Source: an uncultured Pelagibacteraceae bacterium
GTDB taxonomy: Bacteria > Pseudomonadota > Alphaproteobacteria > Pelagibacterales > AG-422-B15
Reading direction: 5' to 3'
DNA: 64,000 bases
NCBI GenBank assembly: GCA_902614655.1
Contig: CACMLX010000001.1
Span: 1-64,000, forward strand
The notes under the pieces are model-generated. The model was not told the origin of the DNA and searched no databases. It was given only the letters and a program-made list of their open reading frames with translations. Numbering within the stretch: the stretch's first letter is position 1; each line of letters begins with the position of its first letter. Below are positions 41,040 through 51,030 of the stretch, one piece after another. Made by a program: the position numbers and the translations under genes.

Positions 41040-41092
41040 AGCGCCCATACATAAAGTTGGCGCTCAAACCAATTGATTATAAATCAATTGGT
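41040..41092. repeat. two tandem perfect inverted repeats (hairpins)
   Basis: AGCGCC(41040-41045)...GGCGCT(41059-41064), then ACCAATTGATT(41068-41078)-ATA-AATCAATTGGT(41082-41092). Confidence 0.85.
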
Positions 41093-41131
41093 CGATATAA
41101 TATCTAGTTATTAAAAAATATGGAGTAATAA

Positions 41132-41404
41132 ATGTTTGTATCTTTTACCGATTGGGAATTCGACGGAAATATTGAAAATGCTGTTGAAAATATGAAGGGT
41201 TTTTGGCCTGAGATGAAAAAGCATGGAGCAACTAATATGCGCGCAACAGTCACGGGCGAAAAAACACTTAGAACGATGACTATTTGGACTAGCGAAGAAC
41301 AAATGAAAGCTAATATCGATGAAATTAGAGCAGCGGCTGCTAAAGCTGTAGGCATGACCACAACAAATGGAATGATGGGTACTATCGCAGTCGAGCTTGA
41401 ATGA
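41132..41404 (+). CDS. small conserved-looking protein, ABM-like ferredoxin-fold
   Basis: 90 aa ORF; pattern MRATVTGEKTLRTMTIWTSEEQMKANIDEIRAAAAKAVG resembles dimeric alpha/beta barrel proteins. Confidence 0.55.
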   Translation: MFVSFTDWEFDGNIENAVENMKGFWPEMKKHGATNMRATVTGEKTLRTMTIWTSEEQMKANIDEIRAAAAKAVGMTTTNGMMGTIAVELE

Positions 41405-41436
41405 TTAATTAATGAGAAGCAGTTTTTATAATTAAG

Positions 41437-41512
41437 TGGTGCCCCCACACGGACTTGAACCGCGAACCTATTGATTACAAATCAATTGCTCTACCAATTG
41501 AGCTATAGGGGC
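41437..41512 (-). tRNA. tRNA-Thr (anticodon TGT)
   Basis: Reverse complement GCCCCTATAGCTCAATTGGTAGAGCAATTGATTTGTAATCAATAGGTTCGCGGTTCAAGTCCGTGTGGGGGCACCA. Confidence 0.95.
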
Positions 41513-41574
41513 AACTATTAAAACTTTTAAATTTTTAAGTTTTAATTGTCTATAATTATTTGTAAAATGCGAGT

Positions 41575-41673
41575 ATGAAAAAATTCTTAGATTTTATTGG
41601 TGGCCAAATTGCTCTAGCTTATTTAGTTGTATTCTTTATTTTAGTTATCTCAATGATAGCTTTAGCTTTTTAA
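41575..41673 (+). CDS. candidate 32-aa membrane microprotein
   Basis: ATG...TAA ORF MKKFLDFIGGQIALAYLVVFFILVISMIALAF; single TM helix; below the ORF-track size cutoff. Confidence 0.35.
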   Translation: MKKFLDFIGGQIALAYLVVFFILVISMIALAF

Positions 41674-42435
41674 GTTTATACTTGAAACATAGAACATAAT
41701 TATAGCTGCTGTATTTGATACATTTAAGCTCTCAAGGTTATCACTCATATTAATCTTAAGACCTTCGTCACAGAGCGAGTCAGTGATTTTCCTCATACCC
41801 TTACTCTCTGATCCTAAAATAAAAACGATTTTTTCTGGAAATGTTGTTTCCGTTATTGATCTTTCAGCTTTCATATCTAGGCCATAAATCCAATAACCAC
41901 TATCTTTTAATATTTTGATACAAGAGCTTATATTTTGGATTTTTATAAATGGCACTTTATCTAGGGCACTAGACGCAGTTTTCGCTAGAAATGAATTCTC
42001 GGTTACTGAATTGGTATTTGTTAATATTATGCCATCAATATTAAACGCGAGAGCGGATCTAAAAATTGCACCAACATTTTGTGGATCATCTAGTTGGTCC
42101 AATAATAAAATAATAGACCTCTCCTCATTTAAGTTATTAATAAAATCTGAAAGTTTGGGTGTTTGTAATTTTTCAACTCTCAAACAAATACCCTGATGAT
42201 TTGAGATACCCTTTAAGAGCAAGTCAATTTCGTCTCTAGTTTTTTTAACTGATATGACATTTATATTTTCTAGTTTTATTTCATTTTTGAGTTTTTTTTC
42301 AGCTTCTGAGGTGAAATAAACTTCATATTTAACTCTATTCTCATTCATTAAAGCTCCAACCACAGCATGATGGCCGTATATCCAGTAATCAGAATTTTGC
42401 CTTTTTTTTGGGAGTTTTTTTGATCTCTTGCTCAT
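41662..42435 (-). CDS. rlmB: 23S rRNA 2'-O-methyltransferase RlmB-like (SpoU family)
   Basis: WIYGHHAVVGAL, LLLDQLDDPQNVGAIFRSALAFNIDGI, FILGSESKGMRKIT, LNVSNTAAIIMFY. Confidence 0.9.
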   Translation of the reverse strand: MSKRSKKLPKKRQNSDYWIYGHHAVVGALMNENRVKYEVYFTSEAEKKLKNEIKLENINVISVKKTRDEIDLLLKGISNHQGICLRVEKLQTPKLSDFINNLNEERSIILLLDQLDDPQNVGAIFRSALAFNIDGIILTNTNSVTENSFLAKTASSALDKVPFIKIQNISSCIKILKDSGYWIYGLDMKAERSITETTFPEKIVFILGSESKGMRKITDSLCDEGLKINMSDNLESLNVSNTAAIIMFYVSSINLKS

Positions 42436-42585
42436 TACGTTAATAATTTAACATTAATAATATATTTAGGTTCAAAAATATTAATATTTATTGATTTAGG
42501 GTCTTTTTTTCCATATAAGTCACCCCTTAAGGTTCTATAGACTAAGTCTAGGGAAACTTATCTTGAGATGTTGAAAACTATCTCG

Positions 42586-42670
42586 GGAGGGGTGCCCGAG
42601 TGGTTAAAGGGGACGGGCTGTAAACCCGTTAGCTATGCTTACGTTGGTTCGAATCCAACCCCCTCCACCA
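42586..42670 (+). tRNA. tRNA-Tyr (anticodon GTA)
   Basis: GGAGGGGTGCCCGAGTGGTTAAAGGGGACGGGCTGTAAACCCGTT...GGTTCGAATCCAACCCCCTCCACCA. Confidence 0.95.
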
Positions 42671-42704
42671 CGTTAAGGTACCTTAGGGTAGCTTGAAGGA
42701 ATAA

Positions 42705-42778
42705 GCGGGTGTAGCTTAGTGGTAAAGCTCCAGCCTTCCAAGCTGATTACGAGGGTTCGATTCCCTTCACCCGCTCCA
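42705..42778 (+). tRNA. tRNA-Gly (anticodon TCC)
   Basis: GCGGGTGTAGCTTAGTGGTAAAGCTCCAGCCTTCCAAGCTG...GGTTCGATTCCCTTCACCCGCTCCA. Confidence 0.95.
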
Positions 42779-42813
42779 AAACAACGAAGACTAAAAACTG
42801 AGAGGAACAAAAA

Positions 42814-44004
42814 ATGGCTAAAGAAAAATTCGATCGAAGTAAACCACACTGTAACGTTGGAACTATCGGTCACGTGGATCATGGTAAAACAACTTTGACC
42901 GCGGCAATTACTAAAGTATTATCAGAATCAGGTGGAGCAGAATTTACCGCATATGATGCAATCGATAAGGCGCCGGAAGAAAAAGAACGTGGAATTACAA
43001 TCTCAACAGCTCACGTTGAATACACAACAGATGCAAGACATTATGCACACGTTGACTGTCCAGGACACGCTGACTATGTAAAAAATATGATTACAGGTGC
43101 TGCACAAATGGATGGAGCAATATTAGTTGTAAACGCTGCTGATGGACCAATGCCGCAAACTAGAGAACATATACTTCTTGCGCGTCAGGTTGGAGTTCCT
43201 GCAATTGTTGTTTACTTAAATAAAGTTGATCAAGTTGATGATGCAGAATTATTAGAGCTTGTTGAAGTTGAGATCAGAGACATTCTTAATGAATATGAGT
43301 TTCCAGGAGATACTACTCCAATAGTTAAAGGTTCAGCATTAGCAGCAGTTGAGAGTAGAGACGATGAAATTGGAAAAAATTCAATTGTGGAACTTATGAA
43401 AGCTGTAGATGACCACATACCTCAACCAGAACGAGATAAGGATAAGCCATTCCTTATGCCAATTGAGGATGTATTTTCAATATCTGGACGCGGTACTGTT
43501 TGCACAGGAAGAGTTGAAAGCGGTATAGTTAAAGTAGGTGAAGAGCTTGAAATTGTTGGGATTAAAGAAACCCAAAAAACAACTTGTACTGGAGTAGAGA
43601 TGTTCCGAAAACTTCTAGATACGGGTGAAGCAGGTGATAATATTGGTGCACTTTTAAGAGGCATCGAGAGAGACCAAGTTGAAAGAGGTCAAGTACTTGC
43701 ACACGTTGGCTCTATCACACCACATACTAAATTTAAATGTGAAGCTTATGTTTTGAAGAAAGAAGAGGGTGGAAGACATACTCCTTTCTTTACAAATTAT
43801 CGTCCGCAGTTTTATTTTAGAACTACTGACGTTACGGGAGTATGTAAGCTTCCTGATGGAACCGAGATGGTTATGCCTGGCGACAACATTGCAATGGAAA
43901 TAGAGCTTATAGCTCCAATTGCCATGGATAAAGGTGTACGTTTTGCAATAAGAGAAGGTGGACGTACAGTTGGATCGGGTGTTGTAACAGAAATTATCTC
44001 ATAA
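42814..44004 (+). CDS. tuf: elongation factor Tu
   Basis: [40 protein letters not shown]; 396 aa. Confidence 0.98.
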   Translation: MAKEKFDRSKPHCNVGTIGHVDHGKTTLTAAITKVLSESGGAEFTAYDAIDKAPEEKERGITISTAHVEYTTDARHYAHVDCPGHADYVKNMITGAAQMDGAILVVNAADGPMPQTREHILLARQVGVPAIVVYLNKVDQVDDAELLELVEVEIRDILNEYEFPGDTTPIVKGSALAAVESRDDEIGKNSIVELMKAVDDHIPQPERDKDKPFLMPIEDVFSISGRGTVCTGRVESGIVKVGEELEIVGIKETQKTTCTGVEMFRKLLDTGEAGDNIGALLRGIERDQVERGQVLAHVGSITPHTKFKCEAYVLKKEEGGRHTPFFTNYRPQFYFRTTDVTGVCKLPDGTEMVMPGDNIAMEIELIAPIAMDKGVRFAIREGGRTVGSGVVTEIIS

Positions 44005-44008
44005 CTGG

Positions 44009-44084
44009 AGGAGTGTAGCTCAACTGGTAGAGCACCGGTCTCCAAAACCGGGGGTTGGGGGTTCGAGTCCCTTCGCTCCTGCCA
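44009..44084 (+). tRNA. tRNA-Trp (anticodon CCA)
   Basis: AGGAGTGTAGCTCAACTGGTAGAGCACCGGTCTCCAAAACCGGGGGTTGGGGGTTCGAGTCCCTTCGCTCCTGCCA. Confidence 0.95.
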
Positions 44085-44099
44085 ATAAAGGTAAATTTT

Positions 44100-44288
44100 A
44101 TGAAGCCATTTAAGTTTATACAAGAAGTCAGAAGAGAAGGAAGTAAAGTCACATGGCCTACTTCTAGAGAAACACTAACTGGCTCTGTTATGGTTGTACT
44201 GATTACTGCTTTTGCAGCAGTTTTTTTTCTAATAATCGATCAGATATTTAGTTTTGGTTTAGATAAACTTATCGGAGTTGCTGTTTAG
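44100..44288 (+). CDS. secE: preprotein translocase subunit SecE
   Basis: 62 aa; FIQEVRREGSKVTWPTSRETLTGSVMVV; start set to ATG 44100. Confidence 0.93.
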   Translation: MKPFKFIQEVRREGSKVTWPTSRETLTGSVMVVLITAFAAVFFLIIDQIFSFGLDKLIGVAV

Positions 44289-44291
44289 AAA

Positions 44292-44825
44292 ATGTCTCAT
44301 AAATGGTACATAGTACATGCATACTCTGGTTTTGAAAAAAAGGTTGCAGCAGCGATTTTTGAAAAAGCAAAAACAAAAAATATTGAGTCTGCCTTCAGCG
44401 AAATCATTGTTCCAACTGAAGAGGTTGTTGAAGTAAAAAAAGGAAAAAAGAGAAATGCTGAGAGAAAATTTTTCCCTGGATACGTATTAACTAAAATGGA
44501 AATGACTGATGAAACTTATCACATGGTAAAGTCTTTACCTAAAGTAAGCGGCTTTCTTGGTCACACCCAAGGAAAACCATCAGCAGTTTCTGAGAGCGAG
44601 ATAAATAAGATTTTACAAGATATTGAAGAAGGTGTAACTAGTCCTAAACCATCAATTACATTTGAAGTTGGAGAGCAAGTAAGAGTAAGCGATGGACCTT
44701 TCGCCTCTTTTAATGGCTTAATTGAAGAAATAGACGAAGAAAGGGCAAGAGTAAAAGTATCTGTGTCTATATTTGGCAGATCGACACCTGTAGAATTGGA
44801 GTATACACAAGTAGAGAAAGCATAA
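44292..44825 (+). CDS. nusG: transcription termination/antitermination protein NusG
   Basis: [68 protein letters not shown]. Confidence 0.97.
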   Translation: MSHKWYIVHAYSGFEKKVAAAIFEKAKTKNIESAFSEIIVPTEEVVEVKKGKKRNAERKFFPGYVLTKMEMTDETYHMVKSLPKVSGFLGHTQGKPSAVSESEINKILQDIEEGVTSPKPSITFEVGEQVRVSDGPFASFNGLIEEIDEERARVKVSVSIFGRSTPVELEYTQVEKA

Positions 44826-45253
44826 TGGCAAAAGAGATAGAAGGCACATTAAAATTACAAGTACCTGCAGGACAGGCAAACCCTTCACCACCAGTCGGAC
44901 CTGCACTTGGACAAAGAGGAATTAATATCATGGACTTTTGTAAAATGTTTAATGACAAAAGTAAAAGTGAGCAACCAGGCGTTATGCTGCCTGTTGTAGT
45001 CACTTATTTTACTGACAAGAGTTTCACAATGGACATAAAACTTCCACCTGCATCTTTTTTTATTAAAGAGGCTTTAAAAATAAAAAAAGGATCTAAGGAA
45101 CCTGGAAGGGATATAATTAAAACTATTTCTATTAAACAATGTGAGGAAATAGCTGAGAAGAAATTAAAAGATTTGAACGCTAATACTGTAGATCAGGGAG
45201 TTAAGATAATCGTAGGATCCGCAAAGTCCATGGGTATTGAGGTAACACAATAA
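44825..45253 (+). CDS. rplK: 50S ribosomal protein L11
   Basis: [32 protein letters not shown]. Confidence 0.97.
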   Translation: MAKEIEGTLKLQVPAGQANPSPPVGPALGQRGINIMDFCKMFNDKSKSEQPGVMLPVVVTYFTDKSFTMDIKLPPASFFIKEALKIKKGSKEPGRDIIKTISIKQCEEIAEKKLKDLNANTVDQGVKIIVGSAKSMGIEVTQ

Positions 45254-45936
45254 TGGGCAAAAGATCAAAACATATTATGGCTGAAAATGATTTTTCAAAA
45301 AGTTACTCTCTTGAAGATGCAGTAGATATCGCCATCAAAACAGCAACAACTAAGTTTAATGAAACTATTGATATTTGTATGAATTTAAATATTGATCCTA
45401 AAAATGGTGAGCAAAATGTTCGAGGCAAGCTTAAGCTACCAAAAAGTTTAGGAAAAGATATAAAAGTTTGTGTATTCGCATCAGATGATAAGCAACAAGA
45501 AGCTAAAGATGCTGGTGCTGATATTGTAGGATCAGATGAACTCGTAGAAAAAGTAGAAAATGGGTTTGTTGATTTTGATAGATGTATATCTACCCCTGAC
45601 ATGATGTCCAAAGTTGGTAAATTGGGAAAAGTTCTCGGACCTCGTAATCTAATGCCTAATCCAAAATTAGGTAGTGTAACAAATGATTTAAAACAAGCAG
45701 TCGAGGATGCTAAAGCTGGTGAACTGGAATTTAAAAATAGTGATACGTTAGTTCAGGCAGGGATTGCAAAATCTGATTTTCAAAAAAGTGATGTAGTAAA
45801 TAATATAAAATTCTTTTATGAAACTATTTCAAAAGAAAGACCTTCAGGAATTAAAGGGAATTTTGTAAAAAAAGTTTCCATAAGCCCCACAATGGGACCA
45901 GGAATAAACATTAATTTAGAGTCCTTTGGAGCATAA
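45253..45936 (+). CDS. rplA: 50S ribosomal protein L1
   Basis: LGKVLGPRNLMPNPKLGSVT, SPTMGPGININ. Confidence 0.97.
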   Translation: MGKRSKHIMAENDFSKSYSLEDAVDIAIKTATTKFNETIDICMNLNIDPKNGEQNVRGKLKLPKSLGKDIKVCVFASDDKQQEAKDAGADIVGSDELVEKVENGFVDFDRCISTPDMMSKVGKLGKVLGPRNLMPNPKLGSVTNDLKQAVEDAKAGELEFKNSDTLVQAGIAKSDFQKSDVVNNIKFFYETISKERPSGIKGNFVKKVSISPTMGPGININLESFGA

Positions 45937-45939
45937 ATT

Positions 45940-46446
45940 ATGAAAAGAGAACAAAAAGAAATATTTATTAGTAATTTGAAAAATATTTTAAGTGAGAATA
46001 GTCTTGTATTGGTTTTTCATTATAGAGGAATGTCAATGACTGATATGACTGATTTAAGAGTTCAGTCTTTCAATTCAGGCTGTAATATAAAAGTTACCAA
46101 AAACAGACTAACAAAATTAGCCCTTGAGGGTACTGATAAATCTGAGCTATCCAACCTTTTCGACGGGCCAACCGCTATAGCCTACTCAAATGACCCCGTG
46201 CAATTGACCAAGCTGTTAACAAATTTCGCTAAAAATAACAGTAATTTAGTTATTCTTGGTGGCATAATGGACAATGAAATTTTAACTGTTGAAAAAATCG
46301 AAATTTTATCTAAATTGCCATCTCTCGAGGAAATAAGGGCACAATTAATAGGTTTGATAAGTACACCTGCGCAGAAAATTGCTTCAGTTTTAACTGCACC
46401 ATCAGGTGGTTTAGCAAGAATATTGAAAGCATATAGTACAAAGTAA
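45940..46446 (+). CDS. rplJ: 50S ribosomal protein L10
   Basis: HYRGMSMTDMTDLRVQ, KVTKNRLTKLAL, C-terminal LARILKAYS. Confidence 0.94.
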   Translation: MKREQKEIFISNLKNILSENSLVLVFHYRGMSMTDMTDLRVQSFNSGCNIKVTKNRLTKLALEGTDKSELSNLFDGPTAIAYSNDPVQLTKLLTNFAKNNSNLVILGGIMDNEILTVEKIEILSKLPSLEEIRAQLIGLISTPAQKIASVLTAPSGGLARILKAYSTK

Positions 46447-46469
46447 ATTAATTAAGAAAGGGAATAAAC

Positions 46470-46850
46470 ATGGCTGACCTCCAACAAATAGTTGATCAAC
46501 TATCCGACTTAACAGTTATAGAAGCTGCTGAGTTATCAAAAATGCTTGAAGATAAATGGGGCGTATCTGCTGCTGCACCCGTAGCTGTAGCCGCTGCAGG
46601 AGCTGCACCTTCAGGTGATGCCGCTGCTACAGAAGAAAAAGATGAGTTTACTATTGTATTAGCTGCTGCAGGCGATAAAAAAATTAACGTTATTAAAGAA
46701 GTAAGAACAATCACTGGACTAGGTTTAAAGGAAGCGAAAGATCTTGTTGAGGGTGCACCTAAGGAATTAAAAACTGGCGTCTCTAAAGATGAAGCTAACA
46801 GCTTTAAAGAGAAGTTAGAAGCTGCTGGTGCAACTGTAGAACTTAAATAA
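46470..46850 (+). CDS. rplL: 50S ribosomal protein L7/L12
   Basis: Ala-rich hinge; [39 protein letters not shown]. Confidence 0.97.
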   Translation: MADLQQIVDQLSDLTVIEAAELSKMLEDKWGVSAAAPVAVAAAGAAPSGDAAATEEKDEFTIVLAAAGDKKINVIKEVRTITGLGLKEAKDLVEGAPKELKTGVSKDEANSFKEKLEAAGATVELK

Positions 46851-46918
46851 TTTTATTAAATATTTTTCAATCAATAGTTTGTTCCGCATACTATTGTTTA
46901 CAGGGCGAATATATATTA

Positions 46919-49900
46919 ATGGCTAATACACTTTCATTTACTGAACGAAAAAGAGTTCGTAAAAACTTTGGTAAGTTAAAAGAAGTATCCAAATTCCCTA
47001 ATCTTATTGAAATACAAAAAAAATCTTATGAAGATTTTTTACTTCAAGAAGGAAATCCATCTGAAAGGCCAGATAAGGGTCTTCAGAAAGTTTTCAAAAG
47101 TGTGTTTCCTTTAGAAGATTTTTCTGGATCAGCAAGAATTGAGTACATAGAGTATGATTTTCAATCTCCTAAATTTGATGTAGATGAATGCCGTCAAAGA
47201 GATAAAACCTATGCCGCACCGTTAAATGTAAAATTGAGACTCATTGTATTTGATATTGATGAAGAAACAGAGTCGAGAACTGTAAAAGACATAAAGGAGC
47301 AAGAGATTTATTTATGTGATCTGCCTCTAATGACTCAAAAGGGAACATTTATTACAAATGGAACTGAGAGAGTTGTAGTTAGTCAGATGCATAGAAGCCC
47401 TGGTGTATTTTTTGATCATGATAACGGAAAGACACATTCAAGTGGAAAATTATTATTTGGAGCGAGAGTAATCCCTTATAGAGGCTCATGGCTTGATATT
47501 GAGTTTGATCACAAAGATATTATTCACTGTAGAATTGATAGAAAAAAGAAAATACCGATTACAACATTTTTAATGGCAATGGGCATAAAACGTGATGAGA
47601 TATTATCTTTATTTTACAATACAGAAACTTACTCTTTAAATACAAAGGATGGAAAATGGAAAGTAGGCTTTAACCCTAAAAATATTAAGACAGGAAAGCT
47701 GCAGAAAAGTTTAGTAAATGCAGCTGATGGTAAAGTAGCTGTTAAACAAGGAACAAAAATAAATCCTGCTTTAGCAAAGAAACTCTTTAATGACGGTCTT
47801 AAAAACTTGTTGCTAGAAGATGATGAGCTTATTGGTAAGTTTATTGCTGATGATATTATAAATGAAAAAACAGGTGAAATTTACTTTGAGTCATCTGATG
47901 AGATTGTGCCCGAAACAATTGAAAAAATTAAGGAACTTAAAATTTCAAAAATACCTGTATTAGAAATCGATGGTATTAACATAGGTTCATTTATACGCGA
48001 TACCTTAAGAGTTGATAAAAACTTAAGTCCTGAGGAAGCAGTAGTTGAAATATATAAAGTACTGAGACCTGGCGAACCACCTAACCTTGAAACTGCATTT
48101 GAAGTATTTAATTCGCTTTTTTTCAAATCAGAAAAATATGACCTCTCTGATGTTGGTAGGGTTAAAATGAATTATAGGCTAAACTTGGAATGTTCTGATA
48201 CGGTTACAGTACTCAGAAGTGAGGATGTTATCGAAGTTATAAAAACTGTTATGGATTTAAGAACTGGAAAAGGTGAAGTAGATGATATTGATCATTTAGG
48301 TAACAGAAGAGTTAGATCCGTTGGTGAATTAGTTGAAAACCAATTTAGAATGGGACTTATCCGAATGGAGAGATCAATCAAAGAAAGAATGAATTCTCTT
48401 GAAGTCGACGCTGCTACTCCTCAAGATATTATTAATGCTAAGCCACTGGTGGCATCTCTCAAAGAGTTTTTTGGAACTTCACAATTATCTCAATTTATGG
48501 ATCAAACTAACCCTTTAGCTGAAATTACTCATAAAAGAAGATTATCAGCTCTAGGTCCAGGAGGCCTAAGTAGAGAGAGAGCTGGTTTTGAAGTTAGAGA
48601 TGTACATCCAACTCATTATGGTAGGATTTGTCCGATTGAAACCCCTGAGGGCCCAAATATTGGTTTGATTAATAGCTTGGCATCTCATGCACGAGTAAAT
48701 CAATACGGTTTTATTGAAAGCCCATACAGAAAAGTTATAAAAGGAAAGGTTAGCAATGAAGTCGAATATCTGCCAGCAATGGAGGAAGCAGACTATACCA
48801 TTGCCCAGGCCAACAGTGAACTTGATGATAGAGGTAGTTTTGTAACTAAATTGGTTTCTTGCCGTAGAAATGGGGATTTTGTTATGACTGTCCCTGAGGA
48901 AATTGACTATATGGATGTTTCACCAAAGCAAGTAGTTTCTTGTGCGGCCTCCCTAATACCATTTCTTGAAAATGATGATGCAAACAGAGCCCTTATGGGA
49001 TCAAACATGATGAGACAGGCAGTTCCTCTAATACAAGCTGAGTCTCCATTAGTAGGAACAGGAGTAGAAAAAGTAGTTGCTGTAGACTCTGGTGTAACAA
49101 TTGTAGCTAATAGAGACGGTATTGTAGACAAGATCGATGGAAAAAGAATTGTTGTTAGAGTAACAGAAAAAATTAAAACTACGGAGTCTGGTGTTGACAT
49201 TTACACACTACAAAAATTTCAAAGATCAAATCAAAGTACATGTATTAACCAGAGACCTCTGGTAAAAGTTGGCGATAAGGTGTCAAAGGGCGATATTATT
49301 GCAGACGGACCTTCAACGCATTTCGGAGAACTTGGTTTAGGACGAAATGTGGTTGTAGCCTTCATGCCATGGAGAGGGTATAACTTTGAAGACTCTATTT
49401 TAATTTCAGAAAAAATTGTTCAAGAAGATAAATTTACTTCTATCCATATTGAGGAATTTGAAGTTATGTCAAGAGATACCAAATTAGGGTCAGAGGAAAT
49501 TACTAGAGATATTCCAAATGCTGGTGACGAGGTCTTACGCAATCTTGATGAAGCAGGGATTGTTTATGTTGGAGCTGATGTTAACCCTGGCGATATTCTC
49601 GTTGGAAAAGTTACACCAAAGGGCGAAAGCCCTGTAACTCCCGAAGAAAAACTATTAAGAGCAATATTTGGAGAAAAAGCTACTGATGTTAAAGATACTT
49701 CTTTAAGACTTCCGCCTGGTTCAAGCGGGATAGTGGTAGATGTTAAAGTATTTAATAGATATGGGATAGAAAAAGATGATCGAGCTTTATCTATTGAAAG
49801 AGATGAAATTGAAAAACTTGCCAAAGATAGAGAAGCCGAGCTGGGTATTCTGAACAGAAATATAAAAGAGAGACTTGTCTCACTAATTAGCGGAAAGTCT

Positions 49901-51022
49901 ATTAATGAGACTCCTGATGATATCGAAAGGCAAAATAACTATGATAAGGCTACCTTGTTAGATGTAAAATTGGATTCTCTTTGGAAAATGACGTTACAAA
50001 GCTCAAGTGATCAGAATGAAATAGATAATCTCAAAAAGCAGTATGATATTGCTCGATCTGCAATTCAAACACGCTTTGACAATAAAGTAGATAAAGTTCA
50101 AAGAGGTGACGAACTTTTACCTGGTGTAATGAAAATGGTTAAAGTATTTGTTGCTGTTAAAAGAAAATTACAACCTGGCGATAAAATGGCTGGAAGGCAT
50201 GGCAACAAAGGAGTAATAAGCAAAATTGCTCCAGTTGAGGATATGCCATATCTTGAGGATGGAAGAACGGTTGATATTGTATTAAATCCTCTCGGAGTTC
50301 CTAGCCGAATGAATGTAGGCCAAATATTAGAAACGCATTTAGGCTGGGCTTGTGCTGGTATAGGAGAAATAATAAACAAATCCCTCTCGCAGTATAAAGT
50401 ATCGAATGATCATTCATTAATTGGACAATCCCTTGAAAAAGTTTACGGCAAGGATCAATATAAAAATGAGATTTCATCATTAAGTAAAGAAGAACAAAAA
50501 GAATTAGCGATGAATATTTCTAGTGGAGTTCCTATTAAAACACCCGTTTTTGACGGAGCGTCTGAAGCTGAAATATCAGAAATGCTGGGTGAGGCAGGAT
50601 TTGATAAAAGTGGTCAAACTCAATTGTGGGATGGTTTAACAGGTGAGAAGTTTGAGAGAAAAGTGACCGTAGGTTATATATACATGCTTAAGTTGCACCA
50701 TTTAGTTGATGATAAAATTCATGCTCGATCCATTGGACCGTATAGTCTAGTAACACAACAGCCTCTTGGAGGTAAGGCCCAATTTGGTGGGCAGAGATTT
50801 GGTGAAATGGAAGTTTGGGCACTTGAGGCATACGGAGCAGCTTACACTCTTCAAGAAATTTTAACGGTAAAATCTGATGATGTTGCAGGTAGAACTAAAG
50901 TTTACGAAACGATTATCAGGGGTGAAGATGTGTTCCAATCTGGAACACCTGAATCGTTTAATGTGTTGATTAAAGAAATCAGGTCACTAGGACTTAATAT
51001 TGAACTTTCAAATTTGAATTAG
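46919..51022 (+). CDS. rpoB: DNA-directed RNA polymerase subunit beta
   Basis: 1367 aa; [74 protein letters not shown]. Confidence 0.99.
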   Translation: MANTLSFTERKRVRKNFGKLKEVSKFPNLIEIQKKSYEDFLLQEGNPSERPDKGLQKVFKSVFPLEDFSGSARIEYIEYDFQSPKFDVDECRQRDKTYAAPLNVKLRLIVFDIDEETESRTVKDIKEQEIYLCDLPLMTQKGTFITNGTERVVVSQMHRSPGVFFDHDNGKTHSSGKLLFGARVIPYRGSWLDIEFDHKDIIHCRIDRKKKIPITTFLMAMGIKRDEILSLFYNTETYSLNTKDGKWKVGFNPKNIKTGKLQKSLVNAADGKVAVKQGTKINPALAKKLFNDGLKNLLLEDDELIGKFIADDIINEKTGEIYFESSDEIVPETIEKIKELKISKIPVLEIDGINIGSFIRDTLRVDKNLSPEEAVVEIYKVLRPGEPPNLETAFEVFNSLFFKSEKYDLSDVGRVKMNYRLNLECSDTVTVLRSEDVIEVIKTVMDLRTGKGEVDDIDHLGNRRVRSVGELVENQFRMGLIRMERSIKERMNSLEVDAATPQDIINAKPLVASLKEFFGTSQLSQFMDQTNPLAEITHKRRLSALGPGGLSRERAGFEVRDVHPTHYGRICPIETPEGPNIGLINSLASHARVNQYGFIESPYRKVIKGKVSNEVEYLPAMEEADYTIAQANSELDDRGSFVTKLVSCRRNGDFVMTVPEEIDYMDVSPKQVVSCAASLIPFLENDDANRALMGSNMMRQAVPLIQAESPLVGTGVEKVVAVDSGVTIVANRDGIVDKIDGKRIVVRVTEKIKTTESGVDIYTLQKFQRSNQSTCINQRPLVKVGDKVSKGDIIADGPSTHFGELGLGRNVVVAFMPWRGYNFEDSILISEKIVQEDKFTSIHIEEFEVMSRDTKLGSEEITRDIPNAGDEVLRNLDEAGIVYVGADVNPGDILVGKVTPKGESPVTPEEKLLRAIFGEKATDVKDTSLRLPPGSSGIVVDVKVFNRYGIEKDDRALSIERDEIEKLAKDREAELGILNRNIKERLVSLISGKSINETPDDIERQNNYDKATLLDVKLDSLWKMTLQSSSDQNEIDNLKKQYDIARSAIQTRFDNKVDKVQRGDELLPGVMKMVKVFVAVKRKLQPGDKMAGRHGNKGVISKIAPVEDMPYLEDGRTVDIVLNPLGVPSRMNVGQILETHLGWACAGIGEIINKSLSQYKVSNDHSLIGQSLEKVYGKDQYKNEISSLSKEEQKELAMNISSGVPIKTPVFDGASEAEISEMLGEAGFDKSGQTQLWDGLTGEKFERKVTVGYIYMLKLHHLVDDKIHARSIGPYSLVTQQPLGGKAQFGGQRFGEMEVWALEAYGAAYTLQEILTVKSDDVAGRTKVYETIIRGEDVFQSGTPESFNVLIKEIRSLGLNIELSNLN

Positions 51023-51030
51023 GAAAAGCT

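Noticed and set aside
42673-42882. Minus-strand ORF with GAGEGNRTLVISLEGWSFTTKLHP
   Set aside because: Antisense translation across tRNA-Gly, another common spurious-ORF signature.
43812-44123. Minus-strand ORF with [24 protein letters not shown]
   Set aside because: This is antisense translation across tRNA-Trp and the tuf 3' end; such peptides are a familiar annotation artefact.
46560-46640. GCT/GCA-rich repeat-like stretch
   Set aside because: Encodes the normal Ala-rich hinge of ribosomal protein L7/L12.
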